Assembly: GCA_964582985.1 (NCBI GenBank)
Contig: CAZOUM010000052.1
Span: 1 to 18,486, forward strand
From: CAZQYB01 sp964582985
Lineage (GTDB): Bacteria > Planctomycetota > Phycisphaerae > Sedimentisphaerales > Anaerobacaceae
Length of the DNA: 18,486 nucleotides
Reading direction: 5' to 3'
In this document: piece after piece, positions 7,359 through 14,213 of the stretch
Position numbering within the stretch: the stretch's first letter is position 1
Layout: each line of letters starts with the position of its first letter
Notes under the pieces: generated by a model
Told to the model about the DNA's origin: nothing
Seen by the model: only the letters and a program-made list of their open reading frames with translations
The model's database searches: none
Position numbers and translations under genes: made by a program

Positions 7359-7809
7359 CTGCGGCGGTGTTTAGCACGTTCGGCAAATCAGCATATTGGT
7401 ATGGAACGTGGAAATCTGTGCAGATTGATTTGAATTTGTTCATGGCTGATTCGCTCAATGCGCTTTGAAAATCGGCGTCGCCTTTGCAAGAGAAGATTCT
7501 ACAGCCGGCAAAACGATACTCGTAAACAGTGCATTTGCCATCTACGTTGTAGGGACAGCGGCTGCTTGTCATCTGCTTAATATTTTCAGCGCCTATCTGT
7601 GCTGCTAAATACATCAATTCCGGAGTGGTGACAAACAGACGGTGGTCGAACCCCTGCTCGGGGGCAGGCTGAGCGAAATCACAACATTTACCGCACGCTT
7701 CGCACAGCCCGGCCGAATCGCCGGCTTCACGGATTTGCAAATCCAGCCACTTGTAGATTTCAGCTACTCGTTTGAGGAGCTGATGGTTTGCTTTGCGTTC
7801 TTCCACCAT
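7306..7809 (-). CDS. YkgJ-family cysteine cluster protein (YkgJ-2)
   Basis: A 167-aa protein with the Cys pattern of the YkgJ family (putative Fe-S or Zn binding): CEACGKCC (Cys36, 39, 42, 43), then CPYNVDGKC (Cys85, 93), then YEYRFAGCRIFSC (Cys103, 108). The ORF is open back to 7878. However, the ATG at 7809 is preceded by AAGAAGG with about 7 nt spacing, and the N terminus upstream of it looks unrelated. With this start it overlaps YkgJ-1 by 46 nt. Its C terminus overlaps the end of ftsQ on the other strand. It is the last gene of the MNT-HEPN-YkgJ-YkgJ unit. The biological role of the family is not established. Confidence 0.82.
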   Translation of the reverse strand: MVEERKANHQLLKRVAEIYKWLDLQIREAGDSAGLCEACGKCCDFAQPAPEQGFDHRLFVTTPELMYLAAQIGAENIKQMTSSRCPYNVDGKCTVYEYRFAGCRIFSCKGDADFQSALSESAMNKFKSICTDFHVPYQYADLPNVLNTAAANLCRLATGCHPAGRTD

Positions 7810-8240
7810 TGTTTGGCCTTCTTGATTTTTTCTATTTGCTCGAAGCTGTGATGCCTTCCCCGGTTTATGCCGGGGCATTTTCGACCAGCGTTGTTCCAGG
7901 CACTTAATGAGGCCAGGTTATCCGGCCAGAACGGCCACGCTCTGCACTGGGTCGGCCGAACAGAGTAAATAACGCACCTTTTATTGTCGTTGATGGTCTG
8001 CAGGAATATGCAGTCTTTGGTGCCGGCCCGTTCGATAATCGTTGTGCGCAGGCCCACGCGCTTTAGATACTTTTGCCGCAACTGCTCAGGTTCAATCTTG
8101 AGGAGATTGGCGATAAGCTTAATCTCCGGTGAAGTTACCCAGATATATCCCTCACCCGGCCCGGAGCAGCATCTGCCGCACTGGGCACACTCAAAATGCA
8201 GGCCACCAACATACCACGGCATACTATTAACATCAATCAT
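7764..8240 (-). CDS. YkgJ-family cysteine cluster protein (YkgJ-1)
   Basis: A 158-aa YkgJ-family protein. It has CAQCGRCC near the N terminus (Cys18, 21, 24, 25), then CIFL (Cys77), KRCVIY (Cys89) and the well-conserved VRPTQCRAWPFW (94-105, Cys99). These seven or eight cysteines are expected to hold a metal or Fe-S centre. The start at 8240 overlaps the HEPN stop by 8 nt; an internal ATG at 8222 is possible, and neither has a strong ribosome binding site, which suggests coupling to upstream translation. A short second copy of its 5' end lies at 9007-9066 on the far side of the MNT-HEPN genes. The C-terminal 30 residues are Lys-rich and overlap the start of YkgJ-2. Confidence 0.85.
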   Translation of the reverse strand: MIDVNSMPWYVGGLHFECAQCGRCCSGPGEGYIWVTSPEIKLIANLLKIEPEQLRQKYLKRVGLRTTIIERAGTKDCIFLQTINDNKRCVIYSVRPTQCRAWPFWPDNLASLSAWNNAGRKCPGINRGRHHSFEQIEKIKKAKQWWKNAKQTISSSNE

Positions 8241-8622
8241 CTGACAAGTCTGATTTCAGCCACTCTGTAACCTGGTCAACAAATCCTCGGGCACTTTCAA
8301 GTGCGTGGCGGGCATTATCTTCTGATATTGAAAAGTTAGACTCGTAGTCACCTAATTGTCTCTCATCGAAAATAATATTCAGGTCTCTACCCAGCCGTTT
8401 ATCAAAAATCCCTGTTTTCACAAAATACTGACCAAAAGCAGAAATAACAGCTTTGTGCGAAGTAAAAGTCATTTTCTTTTTAAGCAGCGCTGCCTGAGCC
8501 GAATAAAACATCGCATAATATGACCGCGAAACAGCAGAGTCATAATCACCGTCATCAATCAATAACTCCGCACTTCTCAAATATCTGCGGGCTTTTTCGA
8601 TAAGCGCTTGAATCTGGTTCAT
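8233..8622 (-). CDS. HEPN-domain protein (MNT partner)
   Basis: A 129-aa all-helical protein with the HEPN (PF05168-type) pattern: IEKARRYLRSAELLIDDGDY in the first helices, then SRSYYAMFYSAQAALL, and a helical C terminus ending in SARGFVDQVTEWL. HEPN proteins encoded next to MNT nucleotidyltransferases act as RNase toxins in the HepT/MntA systems, where the MNT enzyme AMPylates HepT. I do not see an R-x4-6-H catalytic motif here, so RNase activity is doubtful, as in many members with the YYAMFY core. Its ATG overlaps the MNT stop by 4 nt (ATGA), a tightly coupled pair. Confidence 0.85.
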   Translation of the reverse strand: MNQIQALIEKARRYLRSAELLIDDGDYDSAVSRSYYAMFYSAQAALLKKKMTFTSHKAVISAFGQYFVKTGIFDKRLGRDLNIIFDERQLGDYESNFSISEDNARHALESARGFVDQVTEWLKSDLSDD

Positions 8623-8936
8623 ACGGTTATACCTTCCCTACGGACATTTATAAGAAAGGGACTTTCGATTTTATCGAAATCACTCTCGGAAACCGGATAT
8701 ACCGCTATCAGAACATTATGCTCGAGATTCAAATCTGTGAATATATCAGCCATTCGGTCAATCTCTTCGCAGGCATCAACCACCCCTGCCAGCACAACGG
8801 CAAGGTCGATGTCCGAATGTTCATCATTGGCCTGACCTCTTGCATAAGAGCCATAGAGCACAACCTTTTTAAGCCGCTGACCGTAAAGCTCGGCTATCTG
8901 CTGTTTGAATTCTTTAATTATGTGCTCTATTTTCAT
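8619..8936 (-). CDS. MNT-type nucleotidyltransferase
   Basis: A 105-aa minimal nucleotidyltransferase of the polymerase-beta fold. The motif YGSYARGQANDEHSDIDLAVV contains Gly29-Ser30 and Asp42-x-Asp44. The spacer between GS and DxD is 11 residues rather than the usual 10. The position where a third carboxylate is expected reads HNVLIAVYPVSE, with Asn instead of Asp. The partner is the HEPN protein directly downstream. I prefer ATG 8936, with a GGGG-containing leader, over ATG 8969: the promoter at 8978-9006 would place the mRNA start only about 2 nt before 8969. A type VII toxin-antitoxin role is known for related MNT-HEPN pairs; here it is inferred. Confidence 0.85.
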   Translation of the reverse strand: MKIEHIIKEFKQQIAELYGQRLKKVVLYGSYARGQANDEHSDIDLAVVLAGVVDACEEIDRMADIFTDLNLEHNVLIAVYPVSESDFDKIESPFLINVRREGITV

Positions 8937-8977
8937 AAGTATATCCCCGACGAATTTGTCGGACCTCATTCACCTGA

Positions 8978-9006
8978 ATTATACAAGAATCCACTCGGCA
9001 TATCAA
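8978..9006 (-). promoter_or_regulatory. Promoter of the MNT-HEPN-YkgJ unit
   Basis: On the minus strand TTGATA (9006-9001) and TATAAT (8983-8978) are separated by 17 nt, a near-consensus sigma70 promoter. It begins directly after the stop codon of the ykgJ remnant at 9007-9066. Transcription should start near 8971. Confidence 0.7.
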
Positions 9007-9066
9007 TCACCAGACTTGCACACACTCAAAATGCAGACCGCCAACATACCACACAGTTTTGTTCAT
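9007..9066 (-). pseudogene. Remnant of the 5' end of a ykgJ gene
   Basis: Positions 9021-9052 match 8186-8217, inside YkgJ-1, at 30 of 32 bases in the same orientation. The two differences are both at third positions of Gly codons. On the minus strand an ATG at 9066 opens a frame MNKTVWYVGGLHFEC that then runs VQVW and stops at 9007, where YkgJ-1 continues AQCGRCC. The N-terminal residues before WYVGG differ from YkgJ-1. I read it as the broken start of an older ykgJ allele separated from the body by the MNT-HEPN cassette. Confidence 0.6.
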
Positions 9067-9246
9067 ATTTTCAGCCACAGATTTCACAGATTTCGCGGAT
9101 TTTCTACGAACAACGAACTAATAACTACGAACTAACTCGCCACAGAGGTCACAGAAAAAAATAATAGTAAATTTCAATGGCCACTGATTTCACAGATTAA
9201 CGCTGTTTTATAAAGGTCAATTAGCCGTCTTATGCTTTGCGTTGCC
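9067..9246. repeat. CACAGATT-type dispersed repeats
   Basis: The stretch upstream of the MNT unit holds TCACAGATTTCGCGGAT (9084-9100), TCACAGATT (9190-9198) and CCACAGAGGTCACAG-type sequence, plus short repeats of ACGAACTAA. A 16-of-17 match to the first lies at 15701-15717. Such sequences are dispersed intergenic repeats in many environmental genomes. No gene is visible. Confidence 0.5.
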
Positions 9247-9873
9247 CTATATATTTCCTTTGCTAATTTCTTTCCTTATGAAAGAATTAACACTTGATGA
9301 CCCTTCAATTTCCTTTTTGAATTGTTCTGGATCCACCTGTGACCTTTTTTCAATATAAATATTTATTCTGTCTTTAAGTTCGTATGGCAAAGGTCTGTCT
9401 TCTCCGGTAGTGCGGGTAGTATCATCAGGATCACCAAACACAGGAAAACTTTTTCCTATTCTTCTGGCAGCTTCTTCTACACTGAGACCCTCTTTTTCTC
9501 TAAGTTTTTCAAATAAAGCCAGCCTATGGATGTCATCAACTTTTAACATAATTCTTCTTTCAAGGTCGTGCATATTCCACCACCATTTTATATCCTTGTC
9601 TGTAACACCCTCCTTCCTTTTCTTTGCTAACATAGATTTAATTTTTTCATCACCTGATTCTTTTTCTAAAAGAATATCGCCAAAGTTCCGAGGCAAGTTT
9701 AAAGTACCCTCGTTTTTAGCTTCTTCTTTTGCTTGTTTAAGTATATCGCGGAAAGCACTTCTTGCCTGTGTTAGTGGCATGCCTGTCATCATTTGGAAGG
9801 TTGGCACATAATACTCTTCAAGTTCTCTTTCCAAGTTAGATGATGAGCCAAATAGATTTGAGAATAGTCCCAT
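9247..9873 (-). CDS. Hypothetical protein, 208 aa
   Basis: I do not recognise this protein. It is soluble-looking, charged and mostly helical: an N-terminal LFSNLFGSSSNLERELEEYY, a segment with PLTQARSAFRDILKQAKEEAK, DIKWWWNMHDLERRIML at about 95-112, then EGLSVEEAARRIGKSFPVFGDP and a hydrophilic end. The Trp-rich segment and the final third look like the best candidates for a conserved core. The start is well supported by AAGG about 8 nt before the ATG at 9873. The same AAGG overlaps the stop of a possible 21-codon ORF at 9884-9949. It lies downstream of ilvD on the same strand. Base composition is more AT-rich than its neighbours, a weak sign of different origin. Confidence 0.7.
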   Translation of the reverse strand: MGLFSNLFGSSSNLERELEEYYVPTFQMMTGMPLTQARSAFRDILKQAKEEAKNEGTLNLPRNFGDILLEKESGDEKIKSMLAKKRKEGVTDKDIKWWWNMHDLERRIMLKVDDIHRLALFEKLREKEGLSVEEAARRIGKSFPVFGDPDDTTRTTGEDRPLPYELKDRINIYIEKRSQVDPEQFKKEIEGSSSVNSFIRKEISKGNI

Positions 9874-9883
9874 GTTTTTTACC

Positions 9884-9949
9884 TTATAATGAACCCCAAA
9901 AACAAAACACTACTACCCCTGCCCAAAACAGGTACTTTCTCACTTTCAT
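9884..9949 (-). CDS. Possible 21-aa membrane peptide
   Basis: A short frame from ATG 9949 to TAA at 9884 encodes a positively charged start (MKVRK) followed by about 15 hydrophobic, aromatic-rich residues (YLFWAGVVVFCFWGSL). It starts 31 nt after the ilvD stop. GGAG lies 12 nt upstream of the ATG and GAG somewhat closer. Its stop is fused to the ribosome binding site of the 208-aa gene (TAAGG). It could be a small membrane protein or a coupling leader; chance cannot be excluded. Confidence 0.35.
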   Translation of the reverse strand: MKVRKYLFWAGVVVFCFWGSL

Positions 9950-9980
9950 AGTTTTTCTCATCTCCGGTTTTCCAGGTTTT

Positions 9981-11648
9981 TTACCATTTCAGAACAGCTC
10001 CGGTATCGGCGCTGGTCGCCATTGATGCGTACTTGGCCAAATAGCCTTTTGTTATGCGCGGCTTTGGTTGTTTCCAGGCTTTTTTACGCGTGGCCAGTTC
10101 GTCCTCGGATAGCTTGACATTTATCTTATTGTTCGGGATGTCGATTTCTATTATGTCGCCGTTCTTTAATAAACCAATCGGCCCGCCCACTGCTGCTTCC
10201 GGGCTGATGTGACCGACGGAGGCGCCTCTCGTTCCGCCGCTGAATCTGCCATCGGTAATAAGTGCAACAGACTCAGCTAATCCCGCTCCGGCGATATAAC
10301 TTGTTGGCCAAAGCATTTCCTGCATACCAGGGCCACCTTTGGGGCCTTCGTATCGGATGACAACTACATCACCTTCCTTTACCCTGCCACCTAAAATAGC
10401 ATCACAGGCATCTTCCTGGCTTTCGAAGATAACAGCAGGGCCGGAATGAACCATCACGGATTCAGGAACACCGGCAGTTTTGACGACACATCCATTCGGA
10501 GCGAGGTTGCCCCTTAAAATAGCCAGGCCGCCTGTTTTTGAGTAAGCATTATCGATTTCGTGAATAACATCTGTATTTTTGATTTGAGCATCTGCGATAT
10601 TTTCGCCGAGTGTTTTGCCGGTCACCGTAAGACAGTTGGTATTCAACAGGTCTGGAGCCTTACTCATCTCCTTTAATATAGCACTTATCCCACCAGCGGC
10701 ATCAACATCCTCCATATGGAATTCACTTGAAGGTGAAACCCTGCAAATGTTGGGGCATTTTGTCGCGACCGCATTTATCCGCTCCAGGTCATATTTGATA
10801 CCAGCCTCGCTGGCAAGAGCAAGCCCGTGCAAAACAGTATTAGTTGAGCCGCCCATTGCCATATCCAGAATAAAACCATTATCCAGCGACTTTTCACTGA
10901 TAATATCCAAAGGCTTTATGTCGTTTTCAACCAGCGACATAATCTGTTCGCCTGCTGTTTTATAGAGTTTTTCCCTTTGCGGATTGATTGCCAGGATTGT
11001 TCCATTGCCGGGCAGAGCTATTCCAATGGCTTCACATAAGCAGTTCATCGAATTAGCGGTGAACATTCCTGAACAGCTTCCCTGGCCCGGACAGCCCGTG
11101 CGTTCGAGTTCTTTTAATTGCTCCTCGCTGATTTTCCCTGCATTGAACCGGGCAACACCTTCACCTATGGTGATAAGGTCAACTGTTTTTCCGTCTTTTG
11201 TCTTGCCCGCCGCCATCGGCCCGCCGGATACGAAAATTGTCGGGATATTCAGCCTGACCGCCGCCATCAGCATACCCGGTACGATTTTGTCGCAGTTGGG
11301 TATGCAAACAAGCCCGTCAAAACAGTGTGCTCGTGCCATAGTCTCGACCGAGTCGGCGATAATTTCACGCGAGGCCAGAGAATATTTCATACCCGTATGG
11401 CCCATAGCAATCCCGTCGCAGACCGCTATTGTGTTGAATTCAAACGCAGTGCCGCCTGCTTTGCGGACGGCGTTTTTTACGAGCTGGGCGACCTTGTTTA
11501 AATGAACGTGGCCCGGCACTATCTCGCAAAAGCTGTTGGCGATACCGATGAACGGCTTATCAATATCGGCGTCACTAAGGCCGCAGGCGTGAAGCAGGCC
11601 CCTGTGGGGAGCCCGCTGAAAACCCTTTTTGACCGTATCGCTTCTCAT
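9981..11648 (-). CDS. ilvD: Dihydroxy-acid dehydratase IlvD
   Basis: IlvD dehydrates 2,3-dihydroxy-isovalerate and -methylvalerate to the 2-keto acids, the third shared step of valine, isoleucine and (through ketoisovalerate) leucine and pantothenate synthesis. The 555-aa product has the family signatures AVCDGIAMGHTGM (76-88), CIPNCDKIVPGML (115-127) with Cys119 as Fe-S ligand, and CPGQGSCSGMFTANSMN (186-202) with Cys192. The end carries ALITDGRFSGGTRG and VGHISPEA. The start is ATG 11648, with AGGAAG about 7 nt upstream; the extra residues from 11678 are translated from the repeat-bearing leader. It stands alone, without ilvB/ilvC nearby. A palindromic element lies 25 nt upstream of the start. 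Confidence 0.97.
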   Translation of the reverse strand: MRSDTVKKGFQRAPHRGLLHACGLSDADIDKPFIGIANSFCEIVPGHVHLNKVAQLVKNAVRKAGGTAFEFNTIAVCDGIAMGHTGMKYSLASREIIADSVETMARAHCFDGLVCIPNCDKIVPGMLMAAVRLNIPTIFVSGGPMAAGKTKDGKTVDLITIGEGVARFNAGKISEEQLKELERTGCPGQGSCSGMFTANSMNCLCEAIGIALPGNGTILAINPQREKLYKTAGEQIMSLVENDIKPLDIISEKSLDNGFILDMAMGGSTNTVLHGLALASEAGIKYDLERINAVATKCPNICRVSPSSEFHMEDVDAAGGISAILKEMSKAPDLLNTNCLTVTGKTLGENIADAQIKNTDVIHEIDNAYSKTGGLAILRGNLAPNGCVVKTAGVPESVMVHSGPAVIFESQEDACDAILGGRVKEGDVVVIRYEGPKGGPGMQEMLWPTSYIAGAGLAESVALITDGRFSGGTRGASVGHISPEAAVGGPIGLLKNGDIIEIDIPNNKINVKLSEDELATRKKAWKQPKPRITKGYLAKYASMATSADTGAVLKW

Positions 11649-11672
11649 ATTTGCTTCCTTTCCCTGAAAACG

Positions 11673-11710
11673 GTTCACCCAGCCCCTACGCAGGGGTGGG
11701 GTTCATAAAG
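11673..11710 (-). repeat. 38-bp palindromic element, copy 1 (ilvD leader)
   Basis: Read on the minus strand, the element begins CTTTATGAACCCC and ends GGGTGAAC, as does copy 2 at 14716-14752. Between the ends, CCCCT/AGGGG form a 5-bp stem with a 4-nt loop, extended by further C-G pairs with one mismatch. It sits in the presumed leader of ilvD, 25 nt before the start codon, so the hairpin could affect ilvD expression. Confidence 0.7.
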
Positions 11711-11735
11711 TAAACCTTGAAAGCCTGAAAAGCCG

Positions 11736-11741
11736 ATTTTA
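11736..11741 (-). promoter_or_regulatory. Possible -10 box for ilvD
   Basis: TAAAAT on the minus strand, about 90 nt upstream of the ilvD start. Only a poor -35 match (TTTATC, 17 nt away) is visible. No T-box or attenuation leader peptide was recognised. Confidence 0.3.
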
Positions 11742-11774
11742 ACCGTTAGTCGAGTACAGATAAAGAAAAATCGG

Positions 11775-11802
11775 TTGTGTTTGGTAGGATGAAGTGTATA
11801 AT
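11775..11802 (+). promoter_or_regulatory. Promoter of the lipoprotein genes
   Basis: TTGTGT (11775-11780) and TATAAT (11797-11802) with a 16-nt spacer. The start near 11809 gives a leader of about 80 nt before the ATG at 11891. Confidence 0.6.
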
Positions 11803-11890
11803 ATGGTCTGAGTGAATTCTCATGTTGGAACGCGTCGCAAACTGAAGCATCGGTTCGCGACAAAAGGAAAGTTTTTAAGGAGACCGAACG

Positions 11891-13087
11891 ATGACATCGT
11901 GCAAAATTCTCAATTGGTTAATGGCTGTGGCTATTTGTCTGCTTGTTCTGGTTGCAGGCTGTGGCAGCAAGTTAACGGTATCGTCAACCGGCGGTGGGGC
12001 CGTGACCACACCGGGTGAGGGTCCATTCCAGTATGGCCAGGGCAGCGTAGCGGAAATCGTTGCAACGGCGAACACTAATTATGACTTTGCCAAGTGGACC
12101 GGTACGGCCGTGGATGCAGGTAAGGTCGCAGACCCGAACGCGCCGAGCACCACAATCACAGTAGATGCAGATTACACGCTGCAGGCAAATTTTGCTACTG
12201 CTTTGGCACTGAAGTTTACGCCGGAGGATTCGACAACTTACAGGGTAATAACAGAAAGAGAAAAGAGCGTTGAATTCAGGGGGCCTCTCGCAGATGATAG
12301 GGCCTTTGAGGGAGGCAGCACCAGCAGCAGAGTGGATATGACTTTCACCCAGGAAATACAAAGTGTCGACGATGGGGGCAATGCCATTGCAAAAATCACA
12401 ATCAAGGAGCTAAAGTATTTTTCCAGGGTCAAAAACGTGCCCGATGCCGACTTTGACAGCTCCAGAGCACAAGACCAGCGCAGTCCGCTGGCGAAGTTAA
12501 TCGGGCAAAGCTATAGGATAAAATTTTCACCTGCCGGCGAAGTTATTGGGGTTGTTGATGTAAGAAGCGCACAGGCTGCAGTAAGAGGTAGGACCCAGGC
12601 CCATCAGACAGCTTTGGCACTGCTAAAGCACAATGTCATCAAAGAGCGCCACACTGTTCTCGCTTTGCCTCCGGCGGGCAAAAACAAAGTTCGCGCAGGT
12701 GATAACTGGAGCAGCATAAGGAACTTTTCTTACGGTTTGCTGGGTTCGGAAACATTTGAAAGAATTTATACGCTAAAAGAGCTCAAAGACATAAATGGTC
12801 GTCGTCTTGCTGTTGTGGAAATGAACGCTATTCCATCGGCGGAAATGGCAGAGGAGCTGTACAAAAAGCAAGCTCCGGGCGTGCTCTCGAACATGGGGGA
12901 TAATATCCAGACATATACCGGGCAGCTTGAATTGGATTTGGCCACCGGCAAAGTCGAAAAGTGTTTCGAGAAGCTGCGCACGGAGTGGATTATCGTCGAC
13001 CCATCAATCAGGCCGGGCGACAATAAAAAACCGGCTGCCGTGAAAATGGCAGAGGCTCGACTATACAGTCTCGAAAGGATTGATTAA
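11891..13087 (+). CDS. Lipoprotein with InlB-like repeat domain
   Basis: A 398-aa predicted lipoprotein. Signal peptide with Lys5, a hydrophobic core and lipobox VAGC with Cys24. Residues about 28-102 form one divergent InlB B-type bacterial repeat: LTVSSTGGGAVTTPGEG at the front, YDFAKWTG in the middle and YTLQANF at the end. The rest (about 105-398) is a beta-rich domain of unknown function with FTPEDSTTYRV, FTQEIQSVDDGGNAI, IGQSYRIKFSPAGEVIGV, RAGDNWSS and YTGQLELDLATGKVE. The same series of motifs occurs in the next gene, so the two are paralogues. The start is certain: AAGGAG (11877-11882) is 8 nt upstream. It is probably exposed on an envelope surface or in the periplasm; the function is unknown. 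Confidence 0.82.
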   Translation: MTSCKILNWLMAVAICLLVLVAGCGSKLTVSSTGGGAVTTPGEGPFQYGQGSVAEIVATANTNYDFAKWTGTAVDAGKVADPNAPSTTITVDADYTLQANFATALALKFTPEDSTTYRVITEREKSVEFRGPLADDRAFEGGSTSSRVDMTFTQEIQSVDDGGNAIAKITIKELKYFSRVKNVPDADFDSSRAQDQRSPLAKLIGQSYRIKFSPAGEVIGVVDVRSAQAAVRGRTQAHQTALALLKHNVIKERHTVLALPPAGKNKVRAGDNWSSIRNFSYGLLGSETFERIYTLKELKDINGRRLAVVEMNAIPSAEMAEELYKKQAPGVLSNMGDNIQTYTGQLELDLATGKVEKCFEKLRTEWIIVDPSIRPGDNKKPAAVKMAEARLYSLERID

Positions 13088-13174
13088 AACGGTCAGCAGC
13101 AAAACTAAGCTCAGACAGTACAGGTCTTGTCAATAGATTGTTTTGGAATTGGCATGTTAAGGTTTAATGAGGCG

Positions 13175-13181
13175 AAAGGAG
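13175..13181 (+). promoter_or_regulatory. Ribosome binding site fixing a TTG start
   Basis: AAAGGAG lies 5 nt before TTG 13187. The protein from this TTG begins exactly with a lipoprotein signal peptide, whereas the upstream ATG/TTG codons in the same frame have no such site. Confidence 0.75.
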
Positions 13182-13186
13182 CGGAA

Positions 13187-14164
13187 TTGAAAGCTGCACT
13201 AACTTTTCTAACGGTTGTCGCTGTGAGTATTACCGGGGGATGCCAGGGCACGGCGGCAAAAAAAGAACTTTTTGTAATAGGCTTCCAAAAAGACCAAACC
13301 TTGCGATACAAGTTTGTCTCCAGCAGAGACATTGAGATTAACTGGGGCTACAAAGAAAAAAGTTCCAAACGCGGTGAAAGCAAGGTGGATAAATCCCGGG
13401 AGTCAATGGAAATGGTCATGGCCTACACGCCAATCGAGATAGGTCCTGATGGCGGGTTTGCGACTGTCAAGGCAACCTGCGAATCAGTGAAAATCAATCG
13501 AAGCAAAGGCCCGAGGAAGGATGTGGCAAGAGGTTTCGCAGGTCAGTCCTTCACATTTACTATCGACGCCACAGGCAAGATAGAGGACTACTCCGACCTG
13601 GACAAATTAATAAAGGCAACGGCTGAAAAAGCATTTCGGCAAGAAAGAAGAGCAAGAATTAAAGAGCGTGAAATGGTCGGCGACTTTATTGCCACCCAGT
13701 GGTTTCTCTGGGATTCGGTCTCCAGCATAGAAAAATCGCTTGAAGGCGTGTCGGTAGGCGAAAGCTGGAAGTCGAAGCTTTTCTTACCTTCTCCGATGGT
13801 CATGCCGGAAACACGTGATGTTACTTATACGCTTGCGGAAATCCGTGAGACCGAAAAAGGACGACTGGCCGTGATAAGCAGCTCTTACTCACCTTCCAGG
13901 TCCCTTCCCTCTGACTGGCCAATACCTTACGTCGGGCGCTACCAGGTAAAGGGCACATTCGGTTTCCTGGGCGGCTATAGGGTCCTGGAACTGCAAGGCC
14001 GGGGTGAGGAACTTTTCAATCTCGATGCGGGGCGGATAGAGCAATACAAACAGGGATACAAGATGAAGGTGGGGGCAATGATGCCATTGCCGCTGCCCGG
14101 CGCAAAACCCCAGATAATCGTTGACCAGGTATTTACAATGCAGCTTCTTGGCAAGCCCCGATAA
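13187..14164 (+). CDS. Lipoprotein, paralogue of the preceding gene
   Basis: A 325-aa predicted lipoprotein starting at TTG 13187. It begins with Lys2, a hydrophobic stretch and ITGGC as lipobox (Thr instead of the usual Leu at -3). It lacks the InlB-like repeat of its neighbour. It keeps the same order of motifs in the main domain: LRYKFVSSRDIEI, a variable part, FAGQSFTFTIDATGKIEDY, VSVGESWKS, YTLAEIRETEKGRLAVI and ELFNLDAGRIEQYKQG. These line up with YRVITERE, IGQSYRIKFSPAGEVIGV, RAGDNWSS, YTLKELKDINGRRLAVV and ELDLATGKVEKC in the first protein. The pair arose by tandem duplication and later gain or loss of the repeat domain. It starts 99 nt after the first gene, without a clear promoter, so it is probably cotranscribed. 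Confidence 0.8.
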   Translation: MKAALTFLTVVAVSITGGCQGTAAKKELFVIGFQKDQTLRYKFVSSRDIEINWGYKEKSSKRGESKVDKSRESMEMVMAYTPIEIGPDGGFATVKATCESVKINRSKGPRKDVARGFAGQSFTFTIDATGKIEDYSDLDKLIKATAEKAFRQERRARIKEREMVGDFIATQWFLWDSVSSIEKSLEGVSVGESWKSKLFLPSPMVMPETRDVTYTLAEIRETEKGRLAVISSSYSPSRSLPSDWPIPYVGRYQVKGTFGFLGGYRVLELQGRGEELFNLDAGRIEQYKQGYKMKVGAMMPLPLPGAKPQIIVDQVFTMQLLGKPR

Positions 14165-14196
14165 GCAACAAACGTCACGCAGGAATGCAAGAAATC

Positions 14197-14203
14197 AGGG
14201 AGG
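14197..14203 (+). promoter_or_regulatory. Ribosome binding site for the HIT gene
   Basis: AGGGAGG lies 10 nt before TTG 14214. It favours this start over the in-frame ATG at 14121, which is inside the preceding gene. Confidence 0.6.
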
Positions 14204-14213
14204 TAATCGCAGA

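Noticed and set aside
9410..9811. 133-aa plus-strand ORF antisense to the 208-aa protein
   Set aside because: Serine/leucine-rich translation typical of an antisense shadow; the minus-strand gene has a clear ribosome binding site.
11502..11708. 68-aa plus-strand ORF antisense to the start of ilvD
   Set aside because: A shadow of ilvD that ends in the palindromic repeat; no own start signals.
11649..11740. T-box or leader-peptide attenuator before ilvD
   Set aside because: No T-box sequence and no branched-chain-rich leader ORF; the hairpin belongs to a repeat also found at 14716-14752.
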